Program-made: the position numbers and the translations under genes
Assembly (NCBI GenBank): GCA_002687795.1
Contig: NZBG01000034.1
Coordinates: forward strand, 1 to 64,000
DNA length: 64,000 nucleotides
Reading direction: 5' to 3'
Source: Candidatus Woesearchaeota archaeon
GTDB lineage: Archaea; Nanobdellota; Nanobdellia; Woesearchaeales; GCA-2687795
Shown here: positions 52,179-60,477 of the stretch, piece by piece
Layout of the letters: every line of letters starts with the position of its first letter
Position numbering within the stretch: position 1 is the stretch's first letter
Notes under the pieces: model-generated
Databases searched by the model: none
What the model was told of the DNA's origin: nothing
Seen by the model: the letters and a program-made list of their open reading frames with translations, nothing else

Positions 52179-53336
52179 CTATTTAAGTAATCCTATTTTC
52201 TTCTTCAGAATATACCTGACTATATCATACCAGTTTTTCCCGCAGTCAGACCTGCATGTCCCGCAATAGCTCTTTATGTCTTTTCTTATAGCATCTGCCT
52301 TCTTGCTGAACCATATCCGGCTTAAATCTGTCTCAAGCGCATTGCCCAGCTTAGCGGATTTGTTGTTCATGCACATAAACACATCCCCATTATTCTCTAT
52401 GAAGATTGTTGAGTATCCAAACACGCACCCCCTGCTTTTGCTTCTTCTTTTTCCCCAATACATATTGATTATATCGTTGGTGTACAGCTCTTCATATATC
52501 TGCTCCCCGGAAATCCTCTTTAAGAAAGCTGTTATCTTTTTTATCTGGCTGTCTGTAAATGTCAGCTCTTTATTCTTTGTGTTGCTGAAGAACGAGCTTG
52601 GGTTGATGATCAGATGGTTAAAGGCATATTCTAACTTGTTTGACTTGATGAACTCATATATTTTATCAAGCTGGTGCACATTTGCAGGCTGGATAACACA
52701 GCCTATGGAAACACCAAGCTTACTGTTGCTTTTCTGGATTTTCTTAAGCTCTTCAAGCATAAGCATGGCATTATCGAACACAAAAGGCAGCCCCCTGACC
52801 TTATTATGCACTCCCTCCAAACCATCCAGAGACAGCCTGACATTCAGCTTTTCAAAATCCTGAGGGAGAATCTCTAAAATCCCTTTTATTTTTTCCAGGG
52901 CAGGCTTATAAGCAACACAATTAGTGGAGAAGCCTATTGTCTTGAGCTTTTTACATTTTTTTAGGGCTATCTTAACAATGCCCACCAGATCCTTCCTTAA
53001 AGTCGGCTCACCCCCGTAAAGGTGCAATGACTCTATTGAGTCTAAAAGCGGGTCAGAAAATATCTTTTCAATATCTTTGATGCCTAAATCATCCTCTGCT
53101 TTATCTTTCCAGACATTGCACATCAAACACTTTCCGTTGCACTTTTTTGTGACTGTAAATATGCAGGCGTTTGGCTTTGAAGCTATTCCTCTCCCTGCCA
53201 TGAAGCCTTTATAGATGCTTCTGGTTACCCTATTGACCCTCTTGTAAAAAACAGGTGTTTTAAGCATTATAGGTATCAGGATTCCTTGACTATTATTTAA
53301 GTTTTGTTGAAGTTTGTTTCTTAAGATATCATACAC
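52179..53336 (-). CDS. Radical SAM/SPASM protein
   Basis: The 385-aa protein has TVTKKCNGKCLMCNVWK (CxxxCxxC), SLHLYGGEPTLRKDL and VRLSLDGLEGVHNKVRG. The C-terminal SPASM region has GCVFGYSTIFIENNGDVFMCMNN, LGNALETDLSRIW and CGTCRSDCGKNWYD, a Cys arrangement suited to one or two extra Fe-S clusters. No precursor peptide gene is seen. A structured intergenic region separates its start from a divergent SDR gene. Confidence 0.85.
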   Translation of the reverse strand: MYDILRNKLQQNLNNSQGILIPIMLKTPVFYKRVNRVTRSIYKGFMAGRGIASKPNACIFTVTKKCNGKCLMCNVWKDKAEDDLGIKDIEKIFSDPLLDSIESLHLYGGEPTLRKDLVGIVKIALKKCKKLKTIGFSTNCVAYKPALEKIKGILEILPQDFEKLNVRLSLDGLEGVHNKVRGLPFVFDNAMLMLEELKKIQKSNSKLGVSIGCVIQPANVHQLDKIYEFIKSNKLEYAFNHLIINPSSFFSNTKNKELTFTDSQIKKITAFLKRISGEQIYEELYTNDIINMYWGKRRSKSRGCVFGYSTIFIENNGDVFMCMNNKSAKLGNALETDLSRIWFSKKADAIRKDIKSYCGTCRSDCGKNWYDIVRYILKKKIGLLK

Positions 53337-53347
53337 AAAAAAGAATA

Positions 53348-53522
53348 CCTACAAATTCACTAAAAAATTCCTTTGGAATTTTTGGTGTCCCAGAAATTTC
53401 TATGTAATTTCTCAGGACATTTGTGGGTTAGATACTGGGTATCTTTTTTGGTCGCCATCCTCCCACTTCAAGCATGTTCTATTATTTAAAGGAAACACAT
53501 AACTTCAGTTGTAGGAGGATGT
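53348..53522. repeat. Structured intergenic element upstream of the SDR gene at 53586
   Basis: The 249-nt gap contains an outer 9-bp stem (53348-53356/53419-53427, one G-U) enclosing two hairpins: 53358-53371/53375-53387 and about 53388-53393/53410-53417 with the arm AGAAATT/AATTTCT. A palindrome GATAC-TGG-GTATC sits at 53431-53443. CATCCTCCCAC (53456-53466) has an inverted partner ending in GGAGGATG at 53521. The first hairpin matches one at 7203-7232 including its A bulge and G-U pair. It could be a multi-branched RNA or a decayed mobile repeat. Confidence 0.55.
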
Positions 53523-53534
53523 CATTTCAAAAAA

Positions 53535-53547
53535 GTTTATAAATAAG
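53535..53547 (+). promoter_or_regulatory. TATA-like box and G-run leader of the SDR gene at 53586
   Basis: GTTTATAAATAAG lies about 39-51 nt before the ATG, farther than the leaderless genes nearby, so a leader of about 15-20 nt is likely. It includes a run of seven Gs (53572-53578) 7 nt before the ATG, which could serve as a ribosome-binding site. Confidence 0.45.
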
Positions 53548-53585
53548 AAGCATATTCCCTGACTATAAAACGGGGGGGTTTAAAG

Positions 53586-54578
53586 ATGGAAAATAAGAAA
53601 GTATTAGTTACAGGCGCACCGGGATGGCTAGGCACAAGAGTAGTAGAAGTTCTATGTTCAAAAGGCTATGATGTAAGATGCTTTGCACTAAAAGGCCTTG
53701 ATTTGTCCTCTTTAAAGAAGCTTAACGTGGAGACGGTTGAGGGGGATATAACCAAAAAGGAAACCATAACTGAGGCTGTTAAAGATATTCATACAGTGGT
53801 TCACTGCACTGGGCTGATCCACCCTAAGAAAATAAAAGAGCTCTATGATATCAATACCCAGGGCACTAAAAATATTCTGGAGAAATCTGCGGAAGCTGGT
53901 GTTAAAAAGTTTGTTTATATCAGCTCTAATTCTGCCCAGGGATGCAACATCAGGAGAAATATGCTTATGAGGGAAGACCAGAAGGAAAAGCCTGAAAAGA
54001 GCTATGGCAAAAGCAAATACCTTGCTGAGAGGGCTGTAAGAAGTTTCCAGAATTCTGGGAAACTCAACACTGTTATCCTAAGGCCATGCTGGTTTTATGG
54101 CCCCGGCCAGCCTGAGAGGCAGACAAGGCTGATGAAGATGGTAAAGGCAGGAAACCCTTTGATCTTCGGCAATGGCAGAAACATAAGGAGCATGAGCTAT
54201 ATAGATAATATTGTTCAGGCAATCATCCTTTCTATGGAAAAGGATATTGCAAACGGAAAAATATATTGGATAGCTGATAAAAGGCCTTATGAAACAATTG
54301 AGATATACAGGACAATAGCTGATATACTGGGAGTCAGGTTAAAGCCGCGTTATGTGCCAAAGATAGTTTCCCAGGTCCTGGAGATAGGAGATGATATCCT
54401 GCAGGCGCTTGGGTTTTATATCCAGGAGGTGCATGTAGGCGGAGAGCTTGTGAAGAACATTGCATGCGACATATCAAAAGCTGAAAAAGAGCTGGGGTAT
54501 GATCCTAAGGTTGACCTGAAGGAAGGCATGAGAAGGTCCATTGAATGGGCAGAAAAGCAGGGTTATCTAAATGACTGA
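53586..54578 (+). CDS. NAD-dependent epimerase/dehydratase (extended SDR) 1
   Basis: The 330-aa protein has VLVTGAPGWLGTRVVEVL for cofactor binding, ISSNSAQG and the catalytic YGKSK, then LRPCWFYGPGQPERQTRL. It resembles extended SDRs that handle nucleotide sugars or steroid-like substrates. The Pro-Gly-Trp in the first motif is less usual than GxxGxxG with small residues. It overlaps the second SDR by 8 nt. The UbiA gene is nearby, so a step in making a polyprenyl-linked sugar is possible. Confidence 0.8.
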   Translation: MENKKVLVTGAPGWLGTRVVEVLCSKGYDVRCFALKGLDLSSLKKLNVETVEGDITKKETITEAVKDIHTVVHCTGLIHPKKIKELYDINTQGTKNILEKSAEAGVKKFVYISSNSAQGCNIRRNMLMREDQKEKPEKSYGKSKYLAERAVRSFQNSGKLNTVILRPCWFYGPGQPERQTRLMKMVKAGNPLIFGNGRNIRSMSYIDNIVQAIILSMEKDIANGKIYWIADKRPYETIEIYRTIADILGVRLKPRYVPKIVSQVLEIGDDILQALGFYIQEVHVGGELVKNIACDISKAEKELGYDPKVDLKEGMRRSIEWAEKQGYLND

Positions 54579-55608
54579 GACATGCCTGGTAACAGGGGGC
54601 TCAGGCTTCTTCGGGACCCATCTTGTGAGGAAGCTTCTTGAAAAGAAAAGAAAGGTCAGGGTTTTTGATATAGCTGAGCCTGAGGAAGGTGTCAGGGGTA
54701 AAGTAGAGTTCTTTAAGGGAGATATAAGAGACTTTGATTCTGTTAACAAGACATGCAAAAACATTGATGTTGTTTACCATACTGTTGCTGTTGTGCCCAT
54801 CTCCAAAGCAGGCAAAAAGTTTGATGAGATTAATGCCGGCGGAACAAGAAATATTCTCGAGGCTGCCTTGAGGAACAAGGTAAAGTCTTTTGTGCATATA
54901 TCAAGCACCGCTATCTATAAGGTTCCAAAGAAAGGAGATGTAATAACAGAAGACTATCCTATAATGCCTGTAGGGGATTATGGCAGGGCAAAGTACCATG
55001 CTGAAAAGATATGTTTTGAATACATGAAAAAAGGTCTTAACATAACCATCCTAAGGCCAAGAACAATTATAGGAACAGGCAGGCTCGGCATATTCTCTAT
55101 CCTGTTCGACTGGATAAGAAGAGGCAAAAATATCTATATTCTTGGCAATGGCAATAACCTTTTTTCCTATGTCAGCGCCTCAGATCTGGCTGAAGCCTCT
55201 ATCCTGGCAAGCAAGAAGGGCTTTGGCTTATTCTTAAATATAGGCGCTGAAGAATACGGAACTTTCAAGGGGGACCTTAAGAAACTGGTAAGGTATGCAA
55301 AAAGCAAGTCAAGGTTTGTAACCATAAACGCTGAGCTGACCAGGCTCATTTTGCAGGTGCTTGATAAGATTGGCTTATCACCTTTGACAGAATGGCATTA
55401 TAAAACGGTTGACAAGGAATATGTGTTCGATGTGTCAAAAGCAAAGAAGGTTCTTGGATGGAAGCCAAAAGACAGCAACGAGAGAATGTTTAAAGATACC
55501 TATGACTGGTATCTTAAAAACTATAAACAGCTTGATAAGCGCATAGGAACAACCCATAGGTTTTCCGCAAAACAGGGAATATTAAAGCTGTTAAAGCTCT
55601 TTTCATAA
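54571..55608 (+). CDS. NAD-dependent epimerase/dehydratase (extended SDR) 2
   Basis: The 345-aa protein has LVTGGSGFFGTHLVRKLL, HISSTAIY and YGRAK (catalytic Tyr-Lys), then LRPRTIIGTGRLGIFSILFDW. The C-terminal substrate domain ends with a basic stretch (KNYKQLDKRIG). It belongs to the same fold as SDR 1 but is not a close copy. Substrate unknown. The PHP gene starts 15 nt after the stop, so the three plus-strand genes probably form one operon. Confidence 0.8.
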   Translation: MTETCLVTGGSGFFGTHLVRKLLEKKRKVRVFDIAEPEEGVRGKVEFFKGDIRDFDSVNKTCKNIDVVYHTVAVVPISKAGKKFDEINAGGTRNILEAALRNKVKSFVHISSTAIYKVPKKGDVITEDYPIMPVGDYGRAKYHAEKICFEYMKKGLNITILRPRTIIGTGRLGIFSILFDWIRRGKNIYILGNGNNLFSYVSASDLAEASILASKKGFGLFLNIGAEEYGTFKGDLKKLVRYAKSKSRFVTINAELTRLILQVLDKIGLSPLTEWHYKTVDKEYVFDVSKAKKVLGWKPKDSNERMFKDTYDWYLKNYKQLDKRIGTTHRFSAKQGILKLLKLFS

Positions 55609-55623
55609 CCATTTTTCATAATT

Positions 55624-56268
55624 ATGATAAAGATAGACATACATGTGCATACAAAGTATTCCAGGGACAGCTTGCTTGAGCTTAAAACAATAAGCAAGCT
55701 CTGCTCAAGAAAAGGGATTATCCCTGTTATATCTGACCATAATTCTCTTAAAGGCGCGCTTCAGTACAGAAAGCTGTTCAAAGATTGCATAGTTGGGGAA
55801 GAGATCAACACCTCCCAGGGAGAGATAACAGCTCTTTTCTTAAACAATGAAATACCTTCCGGGCTGGATATTGATGCCACAATAGACAGGATAAGGGAGC
55901 AGGATGCTGTTTTATATGTTCCCCATCCCTTTGATTCATTAAGGAGGGAAACAATAAAAACATCAGCCCTTTCCAGGATTAAGCCTGATATCATAGAGGT
56001 CTTTAACTCCAGAACTGTTTTATCTGCCTCAAATAAAATGGCTAAAGAGTTTGCCATTAAGAACAAGTATCTGAAAGGCGTTGGCTCTGATGCGCACACC
56101 GGCAGAGAGATAGGGAATGCCTTTGCTGCTGTGGAGGATTTTAACCTTGATTCTAAGAAGGATTTTCTCAGGAATCTCAAAGATGCAAAGTTTTACTGCA
56201 GGAAGTCAGGCCTTGCAGTGCATGCTGTCACCTTTTTTGAGAAAAGGCTTAAGCTCGTTAGAAAATGA
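55624..56268 (+). CDS. PHP-domain metallohydrolase 1
   Basis: The 214-aa protein has the four PHP motifs: DIHVHTKYSRDS, SDHNS, HPFDSLRRE and GSDAHTGREIG, which hold a di- or trinuclear metal site. PHP proteins hydrolyse phosphate esters. Its place between two SDRs and a polyprenyl-phosphate phosphoribosyltransferase-like gene suggests that it could remove the 5-phosphate from a lipid-linked pentose phosphate; this is inference. The Arg/Lys-rich C-terminus (EKRLKLVRK) may contact membrane. Confidence 0.8.
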   Translation: MIKIDIHVHTKYSRDSLLELKTISKLCSRKGIIPVISDHNSLKGALQYRKLFKDCIVGEEINTSQGEITALFLNNEIPSGLDIDATIDRIREQDAVLYVPHPFDSLRRETIKTSALSRIKPDIIEVFNSRTVLSASNKMAKEFAIKNKYLKGVGSDAHTGREIGNAFAAVEDFNLDSKKDFLRNLKDAKFYCRKSGLAVHAVTFFEKRLKLVRK

Positions 56269-56278
56269 ACCTTCTAAG

Positions 56279-57151
56279 TCAGTAATACACTATCAAAAAG
56301 CTGGATGCAAGCCATAGGACTATTCCTATCATCATCCTTATGTCAAAGAACACTTTCTCAGGATGCCTTGTAACTTCCGAGCCTTTCTCGATAAGGTACA
56401 AATACCTGAATATCACATAAAGCGCGAATGGAAGAGTAAGCACAAGGTACTGGTTTATGCTTAAGAAGCTGTACAGTGAATAAGACATGATCAGCAGGCT
56501 TGTGGAAATAACCATCAATGATTTTGTGATCGGCTTTGTATAAAAGCTGAAGACCTCTTTATGCGAGACTGCTTTCTCCCCAAGGTAAACCAGGTCAGCC
56601 TCTCTCTTCCCTATAGAGATAAACAGGGAAAGAAAAAACACGCAGATGATAAGCCAGGGGGACAGCCTTAGCCAGGGCATGCCATCAACCATTATAACAA
56701 ACACCCCTGAAGCAGCCCTTACCACAAAGTTGACTGCTATTATTATAATATCAACAAAAGGCTCTTTCTTGAGAAAGAAAGAATAAAGCTGTGTAACCAG
56801 GAACAGGAACAATATAAACAGCAGGAAATATCCTGATAAGGATATCCCTATGCCAAGGGATACAATAAACAATGTTATTGCCAGTATTATCGCCTGCCAA
56901 ACCTTTATCTTTCCTGAAGCCAGGGGCCTTAACCTCTTTTCAGGATGGTTGATATCCTTCTTTATATCCACTATATCATTGATTATATAATTCACAGACG
57001 AAATAAAACAAAGTGCCAGAAAGCCATAGAAAGTCTTTTCCAGTCCAACAAGGTTTAGAAGCTCACTGGCGAATATTATAGATAAAAATATTACCAGGTT
57101 CTTATACCACTGCCTTACTCTCATCAAATAGATTATATCTCTTAATTTCAT
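56279..57151 (-). CDS. UbiA-superfamily prenyltransferase, polyprenyl-phosphate phosphoribosyltransferase-like
   Basis: The 290-aa membrane protein has about nine helices. RVRQWYKN (11-18) and N58-D-x-x-D62-x-x-x-D66 followed by HPEKRLRPLASG match UbiA enzymes that transfer 5-phosphoribose from PRPP to polyprenyl phosphate (Rv3806c type). The second Asp-rich region near 180 reads SIGKREADL, as in that subgroup, and SEVTRHPEKVFFD lies near the C-terminus. The product would be a lipid-linked ribose or a precursor for other pentoses. The alternative is another UbiA product such as a geranylgeranyl lipid, less likely because of the KRxRP motif. Confidence 0.8.
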   Translation of the reverse strand: MKLRDIIYLMRVRQWYKNLVIFLSIIFASELLNLVGLEKTFYGFLALCFISSVNYIINDIVDIKKDINHPEKRLRPLASGKIKVWQAIILAITLFIVSLGIGISLSGYFLLFILFLFLVTQLYSFFLKKEPFVDIIIIAVNFVVRAASGVFVIMVDGMPWLRLSPWLIICVFFLSLFISIGKREADLVYLGEKAVSHKEVFSFYTKPITKSLMVISTSLLIMSYSLYSFLSINQYLVLTLPFALYVIFRYLYLIEKGSEVTRHPEKVFFDIRMMIGIVLWLASSFLIVYY

Positions 57152-57165
57152 TCCAGAACATAGAT

Positions 57166-58431
57166 TTACTTCTCCATTAAAAAACCTTTCGATGAGCTGG
57201 CTTCTGAACTGAATGCTGATTTACGCACAAACACGCCTTTTAGCAGCAGCTTAGACAGCTGCCTTGCATACTTCAGCCTCAGGAAGCTGAACAGGTTCCA
57301 CTTCTTAACAGCAGGAGCAGCGCCGATCTTTTCTATATCTTTCATGGAAACCGTAAACGCAGCTGTCTTAGCCATCACCATAAGCAAAGAGAAGACCGCC
57401 AGGAGAAAAATAACAGGCCTTAGGTATACAAGATTCTTTATTGACAACGCCAAAGGTATGGCCAGGTATGGCAGCATTGATGCAATATACCTATGGTCTC
57501 TTGCATCTCCTCCCCACCAGGTTTTATGCTTTGAGATAAGAAGGAACAAAGGAAGGCAGAGAAGAGCAAACATAACAAGAAACTCCAAAGGAAGGTAATA
57601 AAAGCCAATAACCCCGAATATCAGCACAGGGCTGATCACAAAGATGCCGCCGTTCTTTATAGAGAAAAGCAGCCCGGTTATTCCTGAAAAGATTGGCGTG
57701 ACAAATGTTGTGAAAGGCGAGTTTGACCATTTAAAGAATGCGCTGTGTTTGTAAGATGTTGTGAAAGGAGAGCCAAAACATATCTTGTTATAGAGGAAAA
57801 GAGGTGCAATGCCTATAACAAAGCCAATAACCAGGTAAGGTGTTGACCAGAAATCTCCCAAAATCAGTTTAGAGAGAACGATTCCTCCCAGATACATAAC
57901 ATTGGTGTATTCAACCATTGCAGCAAGCCCTATTATTATTCCTGCAAATACAGGACTTAGCCCTATCAACAGGCAATAGACAGCAGCCAGTATAAGGAAG
58001 GTTGACAAAGAATGTATAAAGAACACAACACTGTATCTCCAGTTCAGTGTGCTGAAGGCGAAAATAAGCGCTGTTACAAAAGATATTGAAGGGCTGTTAA
58101 CCAGCATCTCCGCTATAAGATACACCAACACACAAGAAAATATCCCGGAAAGCCATGAAACAAGAGTTACCGGAAGCCTAAGATAATGGAACACAACCGC
58201 TGCAAAAGCCAAACCAGGCGGCCTGTCTGTATAATAATTATCTCCTATTTTAGCATAGTCTATTTCCTTTGTATACTTTGTGAAATCATTGATAGCTAAT
58301 TTTTTCTTTTCAACAATCGCCCTCACCAAAGCAAACAGGCTTCCGTCATTAGAAGTAATTATGCCCTTCATCGACAGGCCGTAAATAATCCCGACTATAA
58401 CTATAAGCATAATCAAGAACAATTTTAACAC
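57166..58431 (-). CDS. GT-C-type membrane protein, possible glycosyltransferase
   Basis: The 421-aa protein has about ten helices. The first outer loop has SNDGSLFALVRAIVEK and the later GDNYYTDRPPGLAF, the acidic and DRPPG motifs common in PMT/GT39-like and ArnT-like enzymes. HKTWWGGDARDHRY lies in another outer loop and carries acidic and His residues. The last 60 residues are basic and cytoplasmic. It ends 14 nt before the UbiA gene and overlaps the radical SAM gene upstream by 7 nt. It might use the lipid-linked pentose made by the UbiA enzyme. Confidence 0.65.
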   Translation of the reverse strand: MLKLFLIMLIVIVGIIYGLSMKGIITSNDGSLFALVRAIVEKKKLAINDFTKYTKEIDYAKIGDNYYTDRPPGLAFAAVVFHYLRLPVTLVSWLSGIFSCVLVYLIAEMLVNSPSISFVTALIFAFSTLNWRYSVVFFIHSLSTFLILAAVYCLLIGLSPVFAGIIIGLAAMVEYTNVMYLGGIVLSKLILGDFWSTPYLVIGFVIGIAPLFLYNKICFGSPFTTSYKHSAFFKWSNSPFTTFVTPIFSGITGLLFSIKNGGIFVISPVLIFGVIGFYYLPLEFLVMFALLCLPLFLLISKHKTWWGGDARDHRYIASMLPYLAIPLALSIKNLVYLRPVIFLLAVFSLLMVMAKTAAFTVSMKDIEKIGAAPAVKKWNLFSFLRLKYARQLSKLLLKGVFVRKSAFSSEASSSKGFLMEK

Positions 58432-59519
58432 TTCCTATTCTCGCATTTTTGATATACCGGGCAATCTTCACAGACTTTAGGGGTCTGCCCTGATCTCAGC
58501 ATTTTTCTTAATGCTGTGAACTTTTTCCCGTACCATATCTCTCTAAATGGTGTTTCAAAAACATTGCCCATGCTGGTCTTTTTCTGGAACTCTCTCCTGT
58601 TTGCCTCATTCTCAGCGCAGCATGGTATAACATGCCCGGTAACAAATATATAAGGCATTGCCCATGCAATACAGTTGTTCATTGTTACCTTATTGCAGTC
58701 AGCCTTTGTGTTAAGGTTCCATAGGATTGTCTGCTTGCATTCTTCGCCAACTTTATCTACCCTTTTTATCTGCTCCTTGGTTATCTTTGTATTGATATCC
58801 TTAATCTCTTCAAATTCATGAAGGTTGTTTGTAAACTGTATATGCTCATTTTTTGGGCAGATTCTGGCGATTAGCCTCACAAAATCCTCCATCTCATGCT
58901 GGTTGATCTTATTCACAATATAATGGAATGCAATCAACGGCAGCTTTGTGCCTCTCTTCTTTTTCTCTCTGGTGAAATTTTTTATATTCTCAACCACTGT
59001 TTCGTAATTAGAGCCAACCCTGATTTTCTCATAGGTTTCTTTTGTTGTCCCGTCCATTGAAACATAAACCTTATCAATTTTTGCATCAAAGATTTTTGAC
59101 AGGATTTCAGGAGTCATTTTACAGAAAGAATCGAATATCTCTGTATACTGCCCCTTCTTTTTTGAATACTCAAGCATCTTTGGAAAATCTTTGTTGAGAA
59201 GGTTGTTGCCTATGCCGCTAAAGCCTACCCAGGTTAGCGAAGGTATCTGGTCTATTATCTTCTTGTACTCGTCAAGGCTCATCAGCTTTGGCTTTTCATC
59301 CCAGTATGTATGCTCGCATTCTATACAACGAAGATCGCAATAAGTGCTGATTTCAATCTCAATATAATAAGGCATTGGAACTTTTTTATAGAACATATCA
59401 ACAATTCTCTTATTATGCCTCATATACAAAGGCCAGTATCTTAAATGCCTGTATGTAAACCCCAGGCCTCTCTCCTTCAGGAGATAGTACACGTTCCTTA
59501 TCCTTCTCAAAAACATCAT
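58425..59519 (-). CDS. Radical SAM/SPASM protein with Cys-rich C-terminus
   Basis: The 364-aa protein has EIEISTYCDLRCIECEHTYW (CxxxCxxC), WVGFSGIGNNLLNKDF in place of the usual GGEP motif, and VYVSMDGTTKETYEKIRVG. The SPASM part has VTMNNCIAWAMPYIFVTGHVIPCCAENEANRR and ends with CEDCPVYQKCENRKC. It resembles SPASM enzymes of surface-glycan clusters. The first two residues are both Met, so the start may be 59519 or 59516. Confidence 0.8.
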   Translation of the reverse strand: MMFLRRIRNVYYLLKERGLGFTYRHLRYWPLYMRHNKRIVDMFYKKVPMPYYIEIEISTYCDLRCIECEHTYWDEKPKLMSLDEYKKIIDQIPSLTWVGFSGIGNNLLNKDFPKMLEYSKKKGQYTEIFDSFCKMTPEILSKIFDAKIDKVYVSMDGTTKETYEKIRVGSNYETVVENIKNFTREKKKRGTKLPLIAFHYIVNKINQHEMEDFVRLIARICPKNEHIQFTNNLHEFEEIKDINTKITKEQIKRVDKVGEECKQTILWNLNTKADCNKVTMNNCIAWAMPYIFVTGHVIPCCAENEANRREFQKKTSMGNVFETPFREIWYGKKFTALRKMLRSGQTPKVCEDCPVYQKCENRKC

Positions 59520-59559
59520 TTTTGTATCACCTTTAATAAATTTTAAGCTCTAAACCGAT

Positions 59560-60423
59560 CTAAACATTATGATCCCTGCCAAAAAGCCTTTCATAATATT
59601 TTTGGGCAGTGTTTGACTTGGCATGTATGATAAAGGAAGCCAGCTGGTTTAAAGTAAAAAAAGAGCCATATACCACTAAAAACCAGTATAAAAAGCTCCA
59701 TCTTGGGACAAGCATGACAGACTTATTAATGTATTCCAGGATTATCAGCAGCAATATAATCAGCTTATCATAAGGGCAGACCCATAAAAAGTTCATCTTC
59801 TCGCTGATTTTATACAAAAAGCCAAACTTTCCGGTTGCCTCGCCAATCTTTGAAAGCTTGTTCTCTTTTTTTGTGTTTTGTCTGATATTAATACCTTCCT
59901 TGCTGTCTTCCATACTCTTGATTGCTTCAAGCCTCTTGTTCACTATGGTCCATGTAAGGGCCATGAACACCACCGAAGCTGAAAACACAACAGCCAGAAA
60001 CCCGAAGATAAGGGCTGAGATTTTTGCTGTATTCAGAAAAACAGAAAACGCTATCCCAAAATACATGAACTTGGGAAGAAACTGGTGAGATATCTCATCA
60101 ATATGCACTCCAAGGATGCTTGTCTGTTTCCTGTACCTTGCGATCTCGCCATCCACTGTGTCAAGGATAAAACCGAAATTCATAAGCAATATCCCTATCA
60201 GCATATATTCCAATGTCCCAAAGAAAAGGAGGACTGCGCCAAGAAGGGTTATCAATATATGAAAGACAGTGACCTGGTTAGCTGTAATAGAGGTGTACAG
60301 GAAAAGTTTGGTGATATAAATAGATATTTTCCTAATAAAATATTTCTGGTATAAAGGATGTTTCTGCTCTTCCCATCCCCTTATCCTGCACTTCTCTTTT
60401 AATACTGAAATTGGTTCTGTCAT
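59560..60423 (-). CDS. CDP-alcohol phosphatidyltransferase-family protein with D-to-H change
   Basis: The 287-aa membrane protein has about six helices and the signature D88xxD91G92xxA95R96(x8)G105xxxD109xxxH113. In the canonical motif the last position is Asp and serves as catalytic base; here it is His. Family members transfer a phospho-alcohol from a CDP carrier, for example to make archaeal phospholipids or lipid-linked groups. The N-terminal 35 residues are basic. A TATA-like ATATATAAA (minus strand, 60447-60458) lies 24-35 nt before the ATG, so it heads the unit 60423 to 56279. Confidence 0.8.
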   Translation of the reverse strand: MTEPISVLKEKCRIRGWEEQKHPLYQKYFIRKISIYITKLFLYTSITANQVTVFHILITLLGAVLLFFGTLEYMLIGILLMNFGFILDTVDGEIARYRKQTSILGVHIDEISHQFLPKFMYFGIAFSVFLNTAKISALIFGFLAVVFSASVVFMALTWTIVNKRLEAIKSMEDSKEGINIRQNTKKENKLSKIGEATGKFGFLYKISEKMNFLWVCPYDKLIILLLIILEYINKSVMLVPRWSFLYWFLVVYGSFFTLNQLASFIIHAKSNTAQKYYERLFGRDHNV

Positions 60424-60477
60424 ATACTAAAAAGATTAAAGATTTGTTTATATATTTTTTGGATAGTTTGTCAAAAA

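Noticed and set aside
53348..53450. Possible tRNA or tRNA-like gene
   Set aside because: The stems do not form a cloverleaf: no T-loop GTTCGAATC-like sequence, no anticodon arm and no CCA-compatible acceptor end.
53456..53522. Terminal inverted repeats of an insertion sequence
   Set aside because: The CATCCTCC arms enclose only about 40 nt with no transposase fragment; a regulatory or RNA structure is more plausible.
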